A stretch of DNA of 64,000 nucleotides, from contig MAAE01000032.1 of the NCBI GenBank assembly GCA_002162675.1, forward strand, positions 62,001-126,000. The letters are read 5' to 3'. Shown piece by piece: positions 21,293 to 31,426 of this stretch (within the stretch, counting starts at the first letter, position 1; each line of letters starts with the position of its first letter). This DNA is from Colwellia sp. 39_35_sub15_T18. Lineage in GTDB: Bacteria; Pseudomonadota; Gammaproteobacteria; Enterobacterales; Alteromonadaceae. A program made the translations under genes and the position numbers. The notes below the pieces were generated by a model. The model ran no database searches, had not been told where the DNA came from, and saw only the letters and a program-made list of their open reading frames with translations.

Positions 21293-21760
21293 GTGAGTGA
21301 CATGAGTGACATAGAGCAAGAATATCTTACTTTTATATTACAAGGAGAAGAATACGGTGTTGATATTCTTTGTGTGCAAGAAATTCGAGTATGGAGTTCA
21401 GTAACCGAGTTACCTAATAAACCATCTTATATAAAGGGTGTCATTAATTTACGCGGTGTGATCATACCTATTATTGACTTACGTCAGCGTTTTTCCAAAG
21501 AGCCGCTCGATTATAACGAACAAACAGTCACTATTATTTTAAAACACCAAACTCAAGAGCGCACTATGGTGGTAGGTATAGTGGTTGATGCAGTATCAGA
21601 AGTGTATAAATTTAGTGATAAAGCAATCAGTAAAGCACCTGCTTTTGGCAGCAATATCGATAGCTGTTTTTTAAAAGGTTTAGCAAGTGTTGAAGAAAAA
21701 TTAGTTATTTTATTAGATAGTGCCGCTTTACTTAGTGAAGACGAACTCTACTGTATTTAA
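21293..21760 (+). CDS. cheW: Second CheW-like coupling protein
   Basis: YLTFILQGEEYGVDILCVQEIRVWSSVTELPNKPSYIKGVINLRGVIIPIIDLRQRF. Confidence 0.93.
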   Translation: MSDMSDIEQEYLTFILQGEEYGVDILCVQEIRVWSSVTELPNKPSYIKGVINLRGVIIPIIDLRQRFSKEPLDYNEQTVTIILKHQTQERTMVVGIVVDAVSEVYKFSDKAISKAPAFGSNIDSCFLKGLASVEEKLVILLDSAALLSEDELYCI

Positions 21761-21784
21761 ATACTTTAAGGCAAAGGAATAGCA

Positions 21785-24700
21785 ATGACCCCCAAACAAA
21801 TCAGTTTAGTTCAAATAAGTTGGCAAAAAGTACTGCCGATAGCCCCACAAGCCGCAGAAATTTTTTATGACACTCTATTTGAAATGGATCCGTCATTAAA
21901 ACCGTTATTTCCAAGTGATATGGCTGAGCAAGGCAAAAAGCTTATGGCAATGCTAGATACCGCAGTAAAGCTATTGGATCAACCTGACAAACTTATCCCC
22001 GCGGTACAAAAACTTGGGGTAAAGCATGTTGGTTACGATGTAAAAGCCGAGCACTACGATACGGTTGGTGCGGCACTAATAAAAACCTTATCAGCAGGTT
22101 TAGGTAAAGACTTCACTGCACCTGTAAAAAGGGCTTGGACAACAGTATATAACACGCTAGCTACTACTATGATTGATGCAGCAAATATGATTGATGCAGC
22201 AAACAACGTTGACAAAGGAACTAACATGGATATGAAAACTAAGCAAAATGCTCAAAATGATGAATTATCAGTGCAATTTCAAGGTGCATTAGCACAATCA
22301 GCTACAGCCTTTATTATGATAGATAGAGATTTTGAAATAACTTATGCAAATGAAGCTACAATGGTTTTGTTAAAAAAACATGAAGTAACCTTTGCCCAAA
22401 ACTGGCCCGGATTTAAAGCTGATGCCGATACGATTATAGGCACTAATATTGATAGCTTTCATAAAAATCCTGCGCATCAAAGAAAGTTACTTGATGATCC
22501 AAGTAACTTGCCTTATCAAACCGACATCAATATTAAGCATTTAACCTTTCAATTGAATGTCAGTGCTATTTCTGACTCAAATGGAGAGTACATTGGTAAT
22601 GCATTAGAGTGGCAAGATGTTAGTGCGGCAAGGTTACAGGCAAACAAAGCCGCACAACTGCAAGGGGCAATAGATCAGTCTGGTACCGCTAATATTATGA
22701 TTGATAGAGATTTTGTCATCACTTATGCCAATGATGCCACGCTTGCCTTGTTGAAAGAGCATGAAGTAACGTTTGCCCAAAATTGGCCGGGATTTAAAGC
22801 CGATCCTGAAGTTATTATTGGTACTAATATCGATAGTTTTCATAAAGACCCTGCTCACCAGCGCAAGCTTTTAGACGACCCCAGTAATTTACCTTACCAA
22901 ACTGACATTCAAATTAAACATTTAACCTTTCAATTAAATGTCACGGCAATCACGGACTCACAAGGGAAGTACATAGGTAATTCACTTGAGTGGCAAGATG
23001 TGACTGCGGCAAGGTTACAGGCAAACAAAGCCGCACAACTGCAAGGGGCAATAGATCAATCAGCTACGGCTAATATTATGATTGATAGAGATTTTGTCAT
23101 CACTTATGCCAATGATGCCACGCTTGCCTTGTTGAAAGAGCATGAAGCAACCTTTGCCCAAAATTGGCCGGGCTTTAAAGCCGATCCCGAGGTTATTATT
23201 GGCACTAATATTGATAGTTTTCATAAAAATCCCGCTCATCAACGCCAGCTTTTAGACGACCCCAGTAATTTGCCTTACCAAACCGACATTCAAGTGAAAC
23301 ATTTAACGTTTGAATTAAATGTCACGGCAATCATGGACTCAAAGGGGGAGTACATAGGCAATTCACTTGAGTGGCAAGATGTTACTGCGGCAAGGTTACA
23401 GGAAAACAAAGCCGCACAACTGCAAGGGGCAATAGATCAATCAGCTACGGCTAATATTATGATTGATAGAGATTTTGTCATCACTTATGCCAACGATGCC
23501 ACGCTTGCCTTGTTGAAAGAGCATGAAGCAACCTTTGCCCAAAATTGGCCGGGCTTTAAAGCCGATCCCGAAATTATTATTGGCACCAATATTGATAGTT
23601 TTCATAAAAATCCCGCTCATCAACGCCAGCTTCTAAACGACCCCAGCAATTTACCTTACCAAACCGACATTCAAATTAAACACTTAACCTTTCAATTAAA
23701 TGTCACGGCAATTATGGACTCAACAGGTGAGTACATAGGTAATTCACTTGAGTGGCAAAATGTTACCGCAGCAAGAGAAAAGTCCATAGAAGTAGGGCGT
23801 TTAAGCTCAGCCGTTAATGGCATGACCACTAACTTAATGATGGCAGACAAAGACGGTAATATTGTTTATGCAAACCCATCGGTTAAAACCATGTTGCGTC
23901 GCAGAGAAGTGCAATTACAAACAGTATTGCCCTCATTTAGAGTTGATACCATGGTAGGAACCAATTTTGATACCTTTCATAAGAACCCTGCCCATCAGCA
24001 AAACTTATTAGGTAATCCTGCTAACATGCCCTACGACACTGAAATTTCTGTGGCGGGGCTAACTTTTCAATTGATCGCTATCGCCTTAATGGATGAAGAA
24101 GGAAATCATGTCGGTACTGCCGTGCAATGGCTGGATTTAACTGAAGAAAAAGATGCACAAAGCCAAATTGAAAATTTAATTGGTGATGCAACGTCAGGCA
24201 CCTTAGATAGCCGAATAGACACCGAAGAATATCAAGGTTTTATGAAAGCTCTTGGTGAAAATATTAATGGTTTAATGGACGCCATTGTCGCCCCAATCAC
24301 TGATGCTATTAATGTAGCGCAAGCACTTGCTGAAGGTGATTTAACCCAAAATATGCGCAATGATTACGGTGGTGAATTTTTAGCGCTTGCTAATGCCATG
24401 AATGGCTCTATGGATAACTTGAGTAATATGGTTGATGAAATTCGTGGAGCCTCTACCAATGTATTTGATTCAGCAAGAGAAATTGCTCAAGGAAATAGCG
24501 AATTAAGTCATCGCACTGAATCTCAAGCTTCTAGCCTTGAAGAAACAGCATCGGCTATGGAAGAGCTAACAAGCACAGTACAACAAAATGCTGAAAACTC
24601 CACGGAAGCCAGTAAATTGTCTAACACCGTGATGGAAAAAGCGACAAATGGTGGTTCAGTAGTGCGCAATGCAATTACCGCGATGAGTGATATTAATAAA

Positions 24701-25321
24701 TCCAGTAAAAAAATTGCCGATATCATCAGTGTTATTGATGAAATAGCATTCCAAACTAATTTACTGGCGCTAAATGCCGCAGTTGAAGCAGCAAGGGCGG
24801 GTGAACAAGGTCGTGGATTTGCGGTAGTAGCGGCAGAGGTTCGTAACTTAGCCCAACGTTCGGCAGGTGCAGCAAAAGAAATTAAAGGCCTAATCAATGA
24901 CAGTGTCGAAGCTGTTGGTCAAGGGACTAAACTGGTTGATGAAACAGGGCAAACATTCAGTGAGCTTGTTACCTCCATTGAAGAAGTCAGTAACATGATC
25001 AGTGATATTGATAGTGCAGGTAAAGAACAGTCGGCAGGTATTGGTGAGGTAAGTGCAGCCGTTAGTCAAATGGATGAAATGACACAACAAAATGCCGCTT
25101 TAGTTGAAGAGGCTGCGGCATCAAGTAAATCGATGGAAGAGCAATCGCAAGCACTATTAGAGCAAGTGGCATTTTTCAATAATGGCGATAATAGCGAGAA
25201 GCCAGCGGCGCCAGCCCCGAGGAAAAAACCTGTGCAAGCAGTAGCACCTAGAAGAGCTATGAAAAAGGCGAAAAATACACGCATACAAACGACAAGTGAC
25301 CAAGAATGGGAGGAGTTTTAA
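21785..25321 (+). CDS. Soluble methyl-accepting chemotaxis protein: globin + five PAS + HAMP + MCP signalling domain
   Basis: N-terminal flavohaemoglobin-like globin ([31 protein letters not shown]...VKHVGYDV); five PAS blocks each with FHK(N/D)PAHQ; HAMP-like then MCP hairpin ([39 protein letters not shown]); C-term EWEEF; no evident TM. Confidence 0.92.
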   Translation: MTPKQISLVQISWQKVLPIAPQAAEIFYDTLFEMDPSLKPLFPSDMAEQGKKLMAMLDTAVKLLDQPDKLIPAVQKLGVKHVGYDVKAEHYDTVGAALIKTLSAGLGKDFTAPVKRAWTTVYNTLATTMIDAANMIDAANNVDKGTNMDMKTKQNAQNDELSVQFQGALAQSATAFIMIDRDFEITYANEATMVLLKKHEVTFAQNWPGFKADADTIIGTNIDSFHKNPAHQRKLLDDPSNLPYQTDINIKHLTFQLNVSAISDSNGEYIGNALEWQDVSAARLQANKAAQLQGAIDQSGTANIMIDRDFVITYANDATLALLKEHEVTFAQNWPGFKADPEVIIGTNIDSFHKDPAHQRKLLDDPSNLPYQTDIQIKHLTFQLNVTAITDSQGKYIGNSLEWQDVTAARLQANKAAQLQGAIDQSATANIMIDRDFVITYANDATLALLKEHEATFAQNWPGFKADPEVIIGTNIDSFHKNPAHQRQLLDDPSNLPYQTDIQVKHLTFELNVTAIMDSKGEYIGNSLEWQDVTAARLQENKAAQLQGAIDQSATANIMIDRDFVITYANDATLALLKEHEATFAQNWPGFKADPEIIIGTNIDSFHKNPAHQRQLLNDPSNLPYQTDIQIKHLTFQLNVTAIMDSTGEYIGNSLEWQNVTAAREKSIEVGRLSSAVNGMTTNLMMADKDGNIVYANPSVKTMLRRREVQLQTVLPSFRVDTMVGTNFDTFHKNPAHQQNLLGNPANMPYDTEISVAGLTFQLIAIALMDEEGNHVGTAVQWLDLTEEKDAQSQIENLIGDATSGTLDSRIDTEEYQGFMKALGENINGLMDAIVAPITDAINVAQALAEGDLTQNMRNDYGGEFLALANAMNGSMDNLSNMVDEIRGASTNVFDSAREIAQGNSELSHRTESQASSLEETASAMEELTSTVQQNAENSTEASKLSNTVMEKATNGGSVVRNAITAMSDINKSSKKIADIISVIDEIAFQTNLLALNAAVEAARAGEQGRGFAVVAAEVRNLAQRSAGAAKEIKGLINDSVEAVGQGTKLVDETGQTFSELVTSIEEVSNMISDIDSAGKEQSAGIGEVSAAVSQMDEMTQQNAALVEEAAASSKSMEEQSQALLEQVAFFNNGDNSEKPAAPAPRKKPVQAVAPRRAMKKAKNTRIQTTSDQEWEEF
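22169..22204 (+). repeat. 18-bp tandem duplication in interdomain linker (ATGATTGATGCAGCAAA[T/C])
   Basis: Two adjacent copies encoding [12 protein letters not shown]. Confidence 0.85.
22625..23767 (+). repeat. Three 381-bp near-identical tandem repeats, each encoding one PAS domain
   Basis: Phase markers 'GCGGCAAGGTTACAGG' at 22625, 23006 and 23387 are exactly 381 bp apart. Confidence 0.95.
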
Positions 25322-25327
25322 CAACCA

Positions 25328-26197
25328 ATGAAGCCAAACAGTCAAAATGGTCGAGATAAAGCTGTACGTCTATCTGATGATGATTTTGCTTTTATATGTG
25401 ATTTTGTTTATCAGTCTACAGGGATTGTTCTTAATGATAATAAGCGAGAAATGGTTTATAGACGACTTACTCGTATTGTTAGAGAGCGAAAATTAAACTC
25501 ATTCAGTGACTACTGTCAGTTATTGAAACAACAGGGAGCTCAAGAAAAAGACTATTTTATTAATGCGATAACGACAAATTTAACCAGTTTTTTTCGTGAG
25601 CAACACCATTTTGATTATTTGGTTAATGAAGAGTTACCAAGGTTAATGGCTGAAAAAACAGTACAAGCCAATGGTAAAAAGCGTTTAAGAATATGGTCTA
25701 GTGCCAGCTCTACAGGCGAAGAACCTTATAGCATTGCCATATCAGTATTGGAAGCAATGCAAGAACAATTATCAAGCTGGGACGCTAAAATTTTAGCAAC
25801 CGACATTGACTCTAACGTACTCGCAGCAGGTAAAGCCGGTATATATGAGGATCGTCGTATCGAAAGTTTAAGTGAAAAATTTAAACAGCGCTATTTCCAT
25901 CGAGGTGTTGGTAAAAATTCAAGTAACGTGAGAGTGGACAAAAAGCTCAGTGATTTAATTACTTTTAAGCAGTTAAACTTGTTGCATGAGTGGCCAATGA
26001 AAGGAGAATTTGATGTGATTTTTTGTCGCAATGTCATCATTTATTTTGATAAGCCTACCCAACAAGAGTTATTCACGCGTTATTATGATTTGTTAAAACC
26101 TGGCGGGTTATTGATGTTGGGACACAGCGAAAATTTAGGTGAGTTTCAGCAACATTTCAACACGATAGGTCGAACTATGTTTAGAAAAAGCAAGTAA
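25328..26197 (+). CDS. cheR: Chemotaxis protein methyltransferase CheR
   Basis: LTSFFREQHHFDYL, IWSSASSTGEEPYSIAI, DVIFCRNVIIYFD. Confidence 0.95.
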   Translation: MKPNSQNGRDKAVRLSDDDFAFICDFVYQSTGIVLNDNKREMVYRRLTRIVRERKLNSFSDYCQLLKQQGAQEKDYFINAITTNLTSFFREQHHFDYLVNEELPRLMAEKTVQANGKKRLRIWSSASSTGEEPYSIAISVLEAMQEQLSSWDAKILATDIDSNVLAAGKAGIYEDRRIESLSEKFKQRYFHRGVGKNSSNVRVDKKLSDLITFKQLNLLHEWPMKGEFDVIFCRNVIIYFDKPTQQELFTRYYDLLKPGGLLMLGHSENLGEFQQHFNTIGRTMFRKSK

Positions 26198-26245
26198 TAA
26201 ACCTAAAGCAGAGTTGATGAAAACTAAGCATAAATAGGAAGTCTA

Positions 26246-26905
26246 GTGCATAGGAATAAACATTTACAAGTGGATCATTGTTTGCGGTATTGCTTGCCTG
26301 AGTTTACTCATGTAAATCACTATTGGGATAAACAAAGAGAAAAAGTGGTTGCTAAAATATTGCCCGGTGAACTTTATATGACCGCAGAAAAGGTAGTTAT
26401 AGCAACAACCTTAGGGTCGTGCATTGCGGCTTGCATTTGGGATGAACAAGCTAAAATTGGTGGCATGAACCACTTTATGTTGCCGTTAACTACCAAAGAA
26501 GTTCATGAAGTTAACTGGGGGAAAAGAGAGCAAATGAGTGATGCCACTCGTTATGGTAATTTTGCTATGGAGCACCTTATTAATACTATTTTACGATGCG
26601 GGGGCAGAAGAGCCAATTTACGAGCCAAGCTTTTTGGTGGTGGAAAAATGATAAATCAGATGTCAGATGTCGGTCAGAAAAATGCTGACTTTGCTGTTGA
26701 TTATTTAGAGCAAGAAAATATTATTATTGATAGAAGTGACTTAGGTGATATATATCCAAGAAAAGTGATTTTTGAACCCTTTAGTGGTCGTGCTTTTGTT
26801 AAGCATCTCAATAATTTACACAACGATACTATAGTTCGCCGTGAGACTGATTACCGCAGTAAAATTGATAAAAAAGATGTTGAAGGTGATATTGAATTAT
26901 TTTAA
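26246..26905 (+). CDS. cheD: Chemoreceptor glutamine deamidase CheD
   Basis: TTLGSCIAACIWD, GGMNHFMLP, AKLFGGGKM; C-term EGDIELF. Confidence 0.93.
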   Translation: MHRNKHLQVDHCLRYCLPEFTHVNHYWDKQREKVVAKILPGELYMTAEKVVIATTLGSCIAACIWDEQAKIGGMNHFMLPLTTKEVHEVNWGKREQMSDATRYGNFAMEHLINTILRCGGRRANLRAKLFGGGKMINQMSDVGQKNADFAVDYLEQENIIIDRSDLGDIYPRKVIFEPFSGRAFVKHLNNLHNDTIVRRETDYRSKIDKKDVEGDIELF

Positions 26906-26949
26906 TACTTGGTTTAAGGAACATTAAACCACGAAGGGGTGTAATTAAT

Positions 26950-28047
26950 ATGAGTTTAATTAAAGTGCTGATCGTTGATGACTCTTCAGTGATTCGAAAT
27001 ATCATTAGAGATGCGTTAAGTATGGCTGATAATATTGAGGTTGTTGGTGAGGCTGAAGATCCTATTGTAGCGCGAGATATGATAAAACAACTAAACCCTG
27101 ATATTTTAACGCTGGATGTAGAAATGCCTAAAATGGATGGCATTACTTTTTTGTCTAATTTAATGCGTTTACGCCCTATGCCAGTCATCATGCTTTCTAC
27201 TCTGACACAAAAAGGGGCAGAAACAACCTTACAAGCACTTGAGTTAGGAGCGATTGATTTTATCGCTAAACCTAGTGTGCAGGAACTTATTGCCAAAAAA
27301 GATAGCTTTAAAGAAGTGCTTATCGAAAAAATATTACAAGCGGTTAAAGTTGATCAAAAAAATTATCAACTTAGCCATGCACTCAGCAAAAATAATAGTG
27401 AACGTAGTTCAAGTATACTCCCTTTTAATGGTGTAAAACGCCGTAACCACATCATTGCTATTGGTGCTTCAACAGGGGGTACTGAAGCGATTAAAAGATT
27501 ATTAGAAAATTTACCTGCAAACTCTCCCCCTATCGTTATTACCCAGCACATACCAAAAAACTTTAGTTTTAGCTTTGCTAAGCGCCTGAATGATATGTGT
27601 CAGTTGCAAGTACATGAAGCAAGTCACGGGCAAAAAGTAAAAACGGGTCATGTATACATAGCGCCTGGAGATTTACACATGGAAATAACTCATAAAAATG
27701 GCGCTATGTTCTGCACCTTGCTTGATACAGAAGAAGTCAATCGCCATAAACCTGCTGTTGATGTGTTATTTGACTCATTATTGGATAACGCAAGTAATGT
27801 GCAAGCTGTACTATTAACTGGTATGGGACAAGATGGCGCACAAGGAATGCTTAGGTTAAAACAACAAGGCGCTAGAACTATCATTCAAGATAAAGCCAGT
27901 AGTCTTATTTGGGGGATGCCCGGTAAAGCACACGCACTTGACGCTCACACACTTGAGTTACCACTCATAAAAATAGGTAAAGCTATGCTTGAATATGCAG
28001 CTTTAGACAGAGATGGTATGAAAGAGGCTGCTTATGCTTATCAATAA
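26950..28047 (+). CDS. cheB: Chemotaxis methylesterase / glutaminase CheB
   Basis: REC domain plus CheB catalytic domain ([36 protein letters not shown]). Confidence 0.95.
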   Translation: MSLIKVLIVDDSSVIRNIIRDALSMADNIEVVGEAEDPIVARDMIKQLNPDILTLDVEMPKMDGITFLSNLMRLRPMPVIMLSTLTQKGAETTLQALELGAIDFIAKPSVQELIAKKDSFKEVLIEKILQAVKVDQKNYQLSHALSKNNSERSSSILPFNGVKRRNHIIAIGASTGGTEAIKRLLENLPANSPPIVITQHIPKNFSFSFAKRLNDMCQLQVHEASHGQKVKTGHVYIAPGDLHMEITHKNGAMFCTLLDTEEVNRHKPAVDVLFDSLLDNASNVQAVLLTGMGQDGAQGMLRLKQQGARTIIQDKASSLIWGMPGKAHALDAHTLELPLIKIGKAMLEYAALDRDGMKEAAYAYQ

Positions 28048-29248
28048 AAAATTATTGTTAGTTGGGGCTAGTTTCTCGATTTTATTATTGTTGAATCATA
28101 CCTTGTGGCAAAATAATTTTTTATTTTATTCACTACAGAGTACTCTGCTATTTTTCTTTCTTTACATGATTTATCAAGTGCAAAAATCATCTTTATCACA
28201 ACCTCTTGATACTGAAAAATCAAAGCAATCTTCTAATGAACAGATGCTTGACGTTGATCATGCACTTTTTCATGACGTCGTTTTTGAATTACAGCAGTTT
28301 CTTCACCAAGAAATAGACATTATTGAAAATGAAATTAAACGAACAAAAAACTTAGTTGAGGAAGCTGTCGGCGGTATTTCGGACAGTTTCAAATATTTGC
28401 AAGGCTTAAGCGGTGAACAACAAGAGATGATTAAAAACTTAATCAAAAACTCCACTAGTTTTTCTGTTGATGACAGTACCGAGTCTAGTTTAGAAGATTT
28501 TGTCACGCAATCAAATCAAACCTTAGATGATTTTGTTAGCGTTATTATCAATACTAGTAAACAAAGTCTTGAAACCATGAGCTACACTGATGAAATGATC
28601 GCGCAATTTGACAGCATTTTTAAGTTACTTTCGCAAGTGGAAGGGCTCGCTAGCCAAACCAATTTATTAGCCTTGAATGCTGCTATTGAAGCGGCTAGAG
28701 CAGGTGAAGCTGGCAGGGGCTTTGCTGTTGTTGCTAATGAAGTTCGCTCATTATCTGTTGGTTCTACTGATTTAAATGAAGATATTCGCAAAGAGATAAG
28801 TAAGGCACAAGCAATAATTGCCAAACTGCGTAACTCAGTTGAACAAATGGCTTCTGCTGATATGACTTCAACCCTAGAAGCAAAAGATAAAATGTCGGTG
28901 ATGATGGTTCATGTTGAAAAGGTTAACAAACATACTTTTGATAGCGTTGATGAGTTGGCTGTGATCGCGCCAAAGATAAAGGATGCCGTTGCCACTGGAG
29001 TGCGCTCATTACAATTTGAAGATTTAACAAGGCAGTCATTACATTCATTACAAATGAATGTACAAAGTATTCATGCCATAAGTGACGTTTTATCAGGTTT
29101 TGAAGCAAATCAGCAAAGCTCTACTCATCAGCAGTTAGCTTTATTAAAGGATAAATGCCAAAAAATTTATCAGCAAACTAAGTTGACTGAAAGTGAACGA
29201 AGCGTAAAACAAATATCAATGGATGAAGGTGAAGTAGAGCTTTTCTAG
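28034..29248 (+). CDS. Membrane-anchored MCP-like signalling protein lacking an evident sensor domain
   Basis: Two closely spaced N-terminal TM helices then MCP signature ([38 protein letters not shown]); C-term EGEVELF. Confidence 0.85.
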   Translation: MLINKKLLLVGASFSILLLLNHTLWQNNFLFYSLQSTLLFFFLYMIYQVQKSSLSQPLDTEKSKQSSNEQMLDVDHALFHDVVFELQQFLHQEIDIIENEIKRTKNLVEEAVGGISDSFKYLQGLSGEQQEMIKNLIKNSTSFSVDDSTESSLEDFVTQSNQTLDDFVSVIINTSKQSLETMSYTDEMIAQFDSIFKLLSQVEGLASQTNLLALNAAIEAARAGEAGRGFAVVANEVRSLSVGSTDLNEDIRKEISKAQAIIAKLRNSVEQMASADMTSTLEAKDKMSVMMVHVEKVNKHTFDSVDELAVIAPKIKDAVATGVRSLQFEDLTRQSLHSLQMNVQSIHAISDVLSGFEANQQSSTHQQLALLKDKCQKIYQQTKLTESERSVKQISMDEGEVELF

Positions 29249-29289
29249 CTTGATAATAGATATAAAAATGATTTACTAAGGAGATTAAC

Positions 29290-29598
29290 ATGGCAGTTAG
29301 TACCAATTTTTCAGAAGAAAATAAGCAAATGATTATTATGATTGAGGATAGGTTTGACTTTTCATTACATCAACAGTTTCGTGATTCATATAGTCAATGT
29401 GTTGATAAAAATTTAAATTATATTCTTGACTTAAGTAGAACAAAATATATGGATAGCTCCGCTTTGGGGATGATTTTATTATTAAAAGACTTTGCTGAAA
29501 TGAATGCAAGTAAGCTGGTGATCAGAAAGCCCAATGAAACGGTTAATAAAATATTAGAAATAGCTCAGTTTCATCGTTTAATGACTATAGAACATTAA
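29290..29598 (+). CDS. STAS anti-sigma-factor-antagonist-like protein (HsbA-like)
   Basis: YILDLSRTKYMDSSALGMILLLKDF STAS motif with conserved Ser; adjacent to PP2C response regulator. Confidence 0.85.
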   Translation: MAVSTNFSEENKQMIIMIEDRFDFSLHQQFRDSYSQCVDKNLNYILDLSRTKYMDSSALGMILLLKDFAEMNASKLVIRKPNETVNKILEIAQFHRLMTIEH

Positions 29599-29626
29599 CA
29601 TTAACATTTTGATTTGTTGAGCTGAT

Positions 29627-31369
29627 ATGGATGCATTTAAAAATAAAAAATTAGCACTTGTTGTTGATGATTCAATGACCCAATGCCTGTTGCTTTCTGT
29701 TCTGCTTAAAGAAGAAGGTTATCAGGTTGAAGTGGCAAATGATGGTGCAAAAGGTGTTGAAAAGTATATCGAACACCAGCCTGATTTAGTGCTTATGGAC
29801 ATTAATATGCCAATTATGAATGGCTATGAAGCAGCAAGGCGCATTAAAAAACTTTCTGGGGATAATTTAGCACCGCTTATTTTTATCACCAGCATGGATA
29901 CCGATCAATCTTTTATTGAAAGTGTTGATGCTGGCGGGGATGGTATTCTAGTGAGACCATTTTCGCCGCAAGTTTTTAAGGCTAAAATAAAATCAATACA
30001 GCGGATTAGTGACTTATACCAGCAGGTGAAAAACTTGCAACAAGAGCAACATAAAGATGCCGAGTTGGCTGAAAAGATGATGTCAGAGGTGATTGAATCA
30101 CGAAATTTTGCCCTTGATAAAATTGGTATTATTAAACAAGCTGCCACCATGTTTAGTGGTGATATTCAATTAACTTCTTTATGCCCCAATGGCGATATAC
30201 ACATTCTGTTAGGCGATTTTACCGGTCACGGCTTACGTGCTTCTATTGGTGCTATTCCCGTCAGTGAAACCTTCAGAGCCATGACCAAAAAAGGTTTTGC
30301 TTTAATTGACATTATTGCGCAAGTAAACAGACAACTTAATGATTTATTACCGAATGACTTGTTTTTTGCTGCTTGTTTTGCTTGCATTTCATCCCATCAA
30401 AAGTCTGCCTATATTTTTAATGCTGGTTTACCCGATGGTTATATATTTGATGAAAATTCCGCTATTAAACAGCAGTTTCCATCAGTTCACCCACCTTTAG
30501 GAATCTTACCTAAGTTATTAGCTGACTCTCCTCTTGTTGTGGTGTCTATTGAAGATAATGATCATTTAGTTTTGATATCAGACGGTATTATTGAAGCGAG
30601 AAATGAACAAGGACAAGAGTTTGGCGTCTCTCAATTTGAACAGGCAGCTAAAGTAGGCATGATTACTCATAACATTACTGCTCACGTATTAAAAGAGTTA
30701 CAAAACTTTTGCCAGAATATGCCACAAGAAGATGATATATCTTTAATTGATGCCCCATGCTCTGGTTGGCAAAAAACGTTAACGCCTAATCAAATTATTA
30801 TTCCCGATAGTTATAGTTTTGAGGATAACCTTTACGCTGACACGCCTAGTTGGTCTTGGCACTTACACCTTACGGATAAATTATTAGCAACCGTCAATCC
30901 CATTCCTTTAGTGATGAACCAAATCAATGATATTGAAGGGGCGGGTGAGCATTGGCAAAGCCTATATACAGTGTTAACAGAATTGTTTTTAAATGCGCTT
31001 GACCATGGCGTGCTCGGATTGAGCTCGGCATTAAAAGATTCCCCTGAGGGCTTTAGTCAGTATTTTAATGAAAGATCAAAACGGCTTGACCACTTAGAGC
31101 AAGGATTTGTGCATTTAGAGTTGAATTATTTCCCTTTTGCTTATGGCGGCAAAATGGTGATAAATGTTAAAGACAGTGGTGAAGGTTTTGATGTTTTAAA
31201 AGTGTTAAAAAACAACAGGGGTGCTCAGCACGAAAGTATGCGCCTTAGTGGCCGAGGCATTGAATTGATAAACCAGCTATGCGATACCTTAGATTATCAA
31301 GAAAACGGTACTTTTGTGATGGCAAGTTATGTGTGGCATAACGATAAAGCAAGCAACTTTCATTACTAG
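29627..31369 (+). CDS. Response regulator with SpoIIE-like PP2C phosphatase and RsbW-like HATPase domain (HsbR-like)
   Basis: REC (VVDDSMTQCLLL, VLMDINMPIMNG), PP2C (LLGDFTGHGLRASIGAIP, LVLISDGIIEARNE), HATPase (LTELFLNALDHGVL, GRGIELINQLCD). Confidence 0.9.
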   Translation: MDAFKNKKLALVVDDSMTQCLLLSVLLKEEGYQVEVANDGAKGVEKYIEHQPDLVLMDINMPIMNGYEAARRIKKLSGDNLAPLIFITSMDTDQSFIESVDAGGDGILVRPFSPQVFKAKIKSIQRISDLYQQVKNLQQEQHKDAELAEKMMSEVIESRNFALDKIGIIKQAATMFSGDIQLTSLCPNGDIHILLGDFTGHGLRASIGAIPVSETFRAMTKKGFALIDIIAQVNRQLNDLLPNDLFFAACFACISSHQKSAYIFNAGLPDGYIFDENSAIKQQFPSVHPPLGILPKLLADSPLVVVSIEDNDHLVLISDGIIEARNEQGQEFGVSQFEQAAKVGMITHNITAHVLKELQNFCQNMPQEDDISLIDAPCSGWQKTLTPNQIIIPDSYSFEDNLYADTPSWSWHLHLTDKLLATVNPIPLVMNQINDIEGAGEHWQSLYTVLTELFLNALDHGVLGLSSALKDSPEGFSQYFNERSKRLDHLEQGFVHLELNYFPFAYGGKMVINVKDSGEGFDVLKVLKNNRGAQHESMRLSGRGIELINQLCDTLDYQENGTFVMASYVWHNDKASNFHY

Positions 31370-31426
31370 AGCTATAGTTAATTCATATAGTTAGTTCGTT
31401 TACATGGAAAAACAAGGAATAAGGTA

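Noticed and set aside
22634-23623. Antisense ORFs repeated three times across the PAS array
   Set aside because: Antisense shadows of the 381-bp repeats within a strongly supported CDS.
26829-27296. 155-aa antisense ORF across cheD/cheB
   Set aside because: Overlaps two well-supported chemotaxis genes; mirror-ORF composition.
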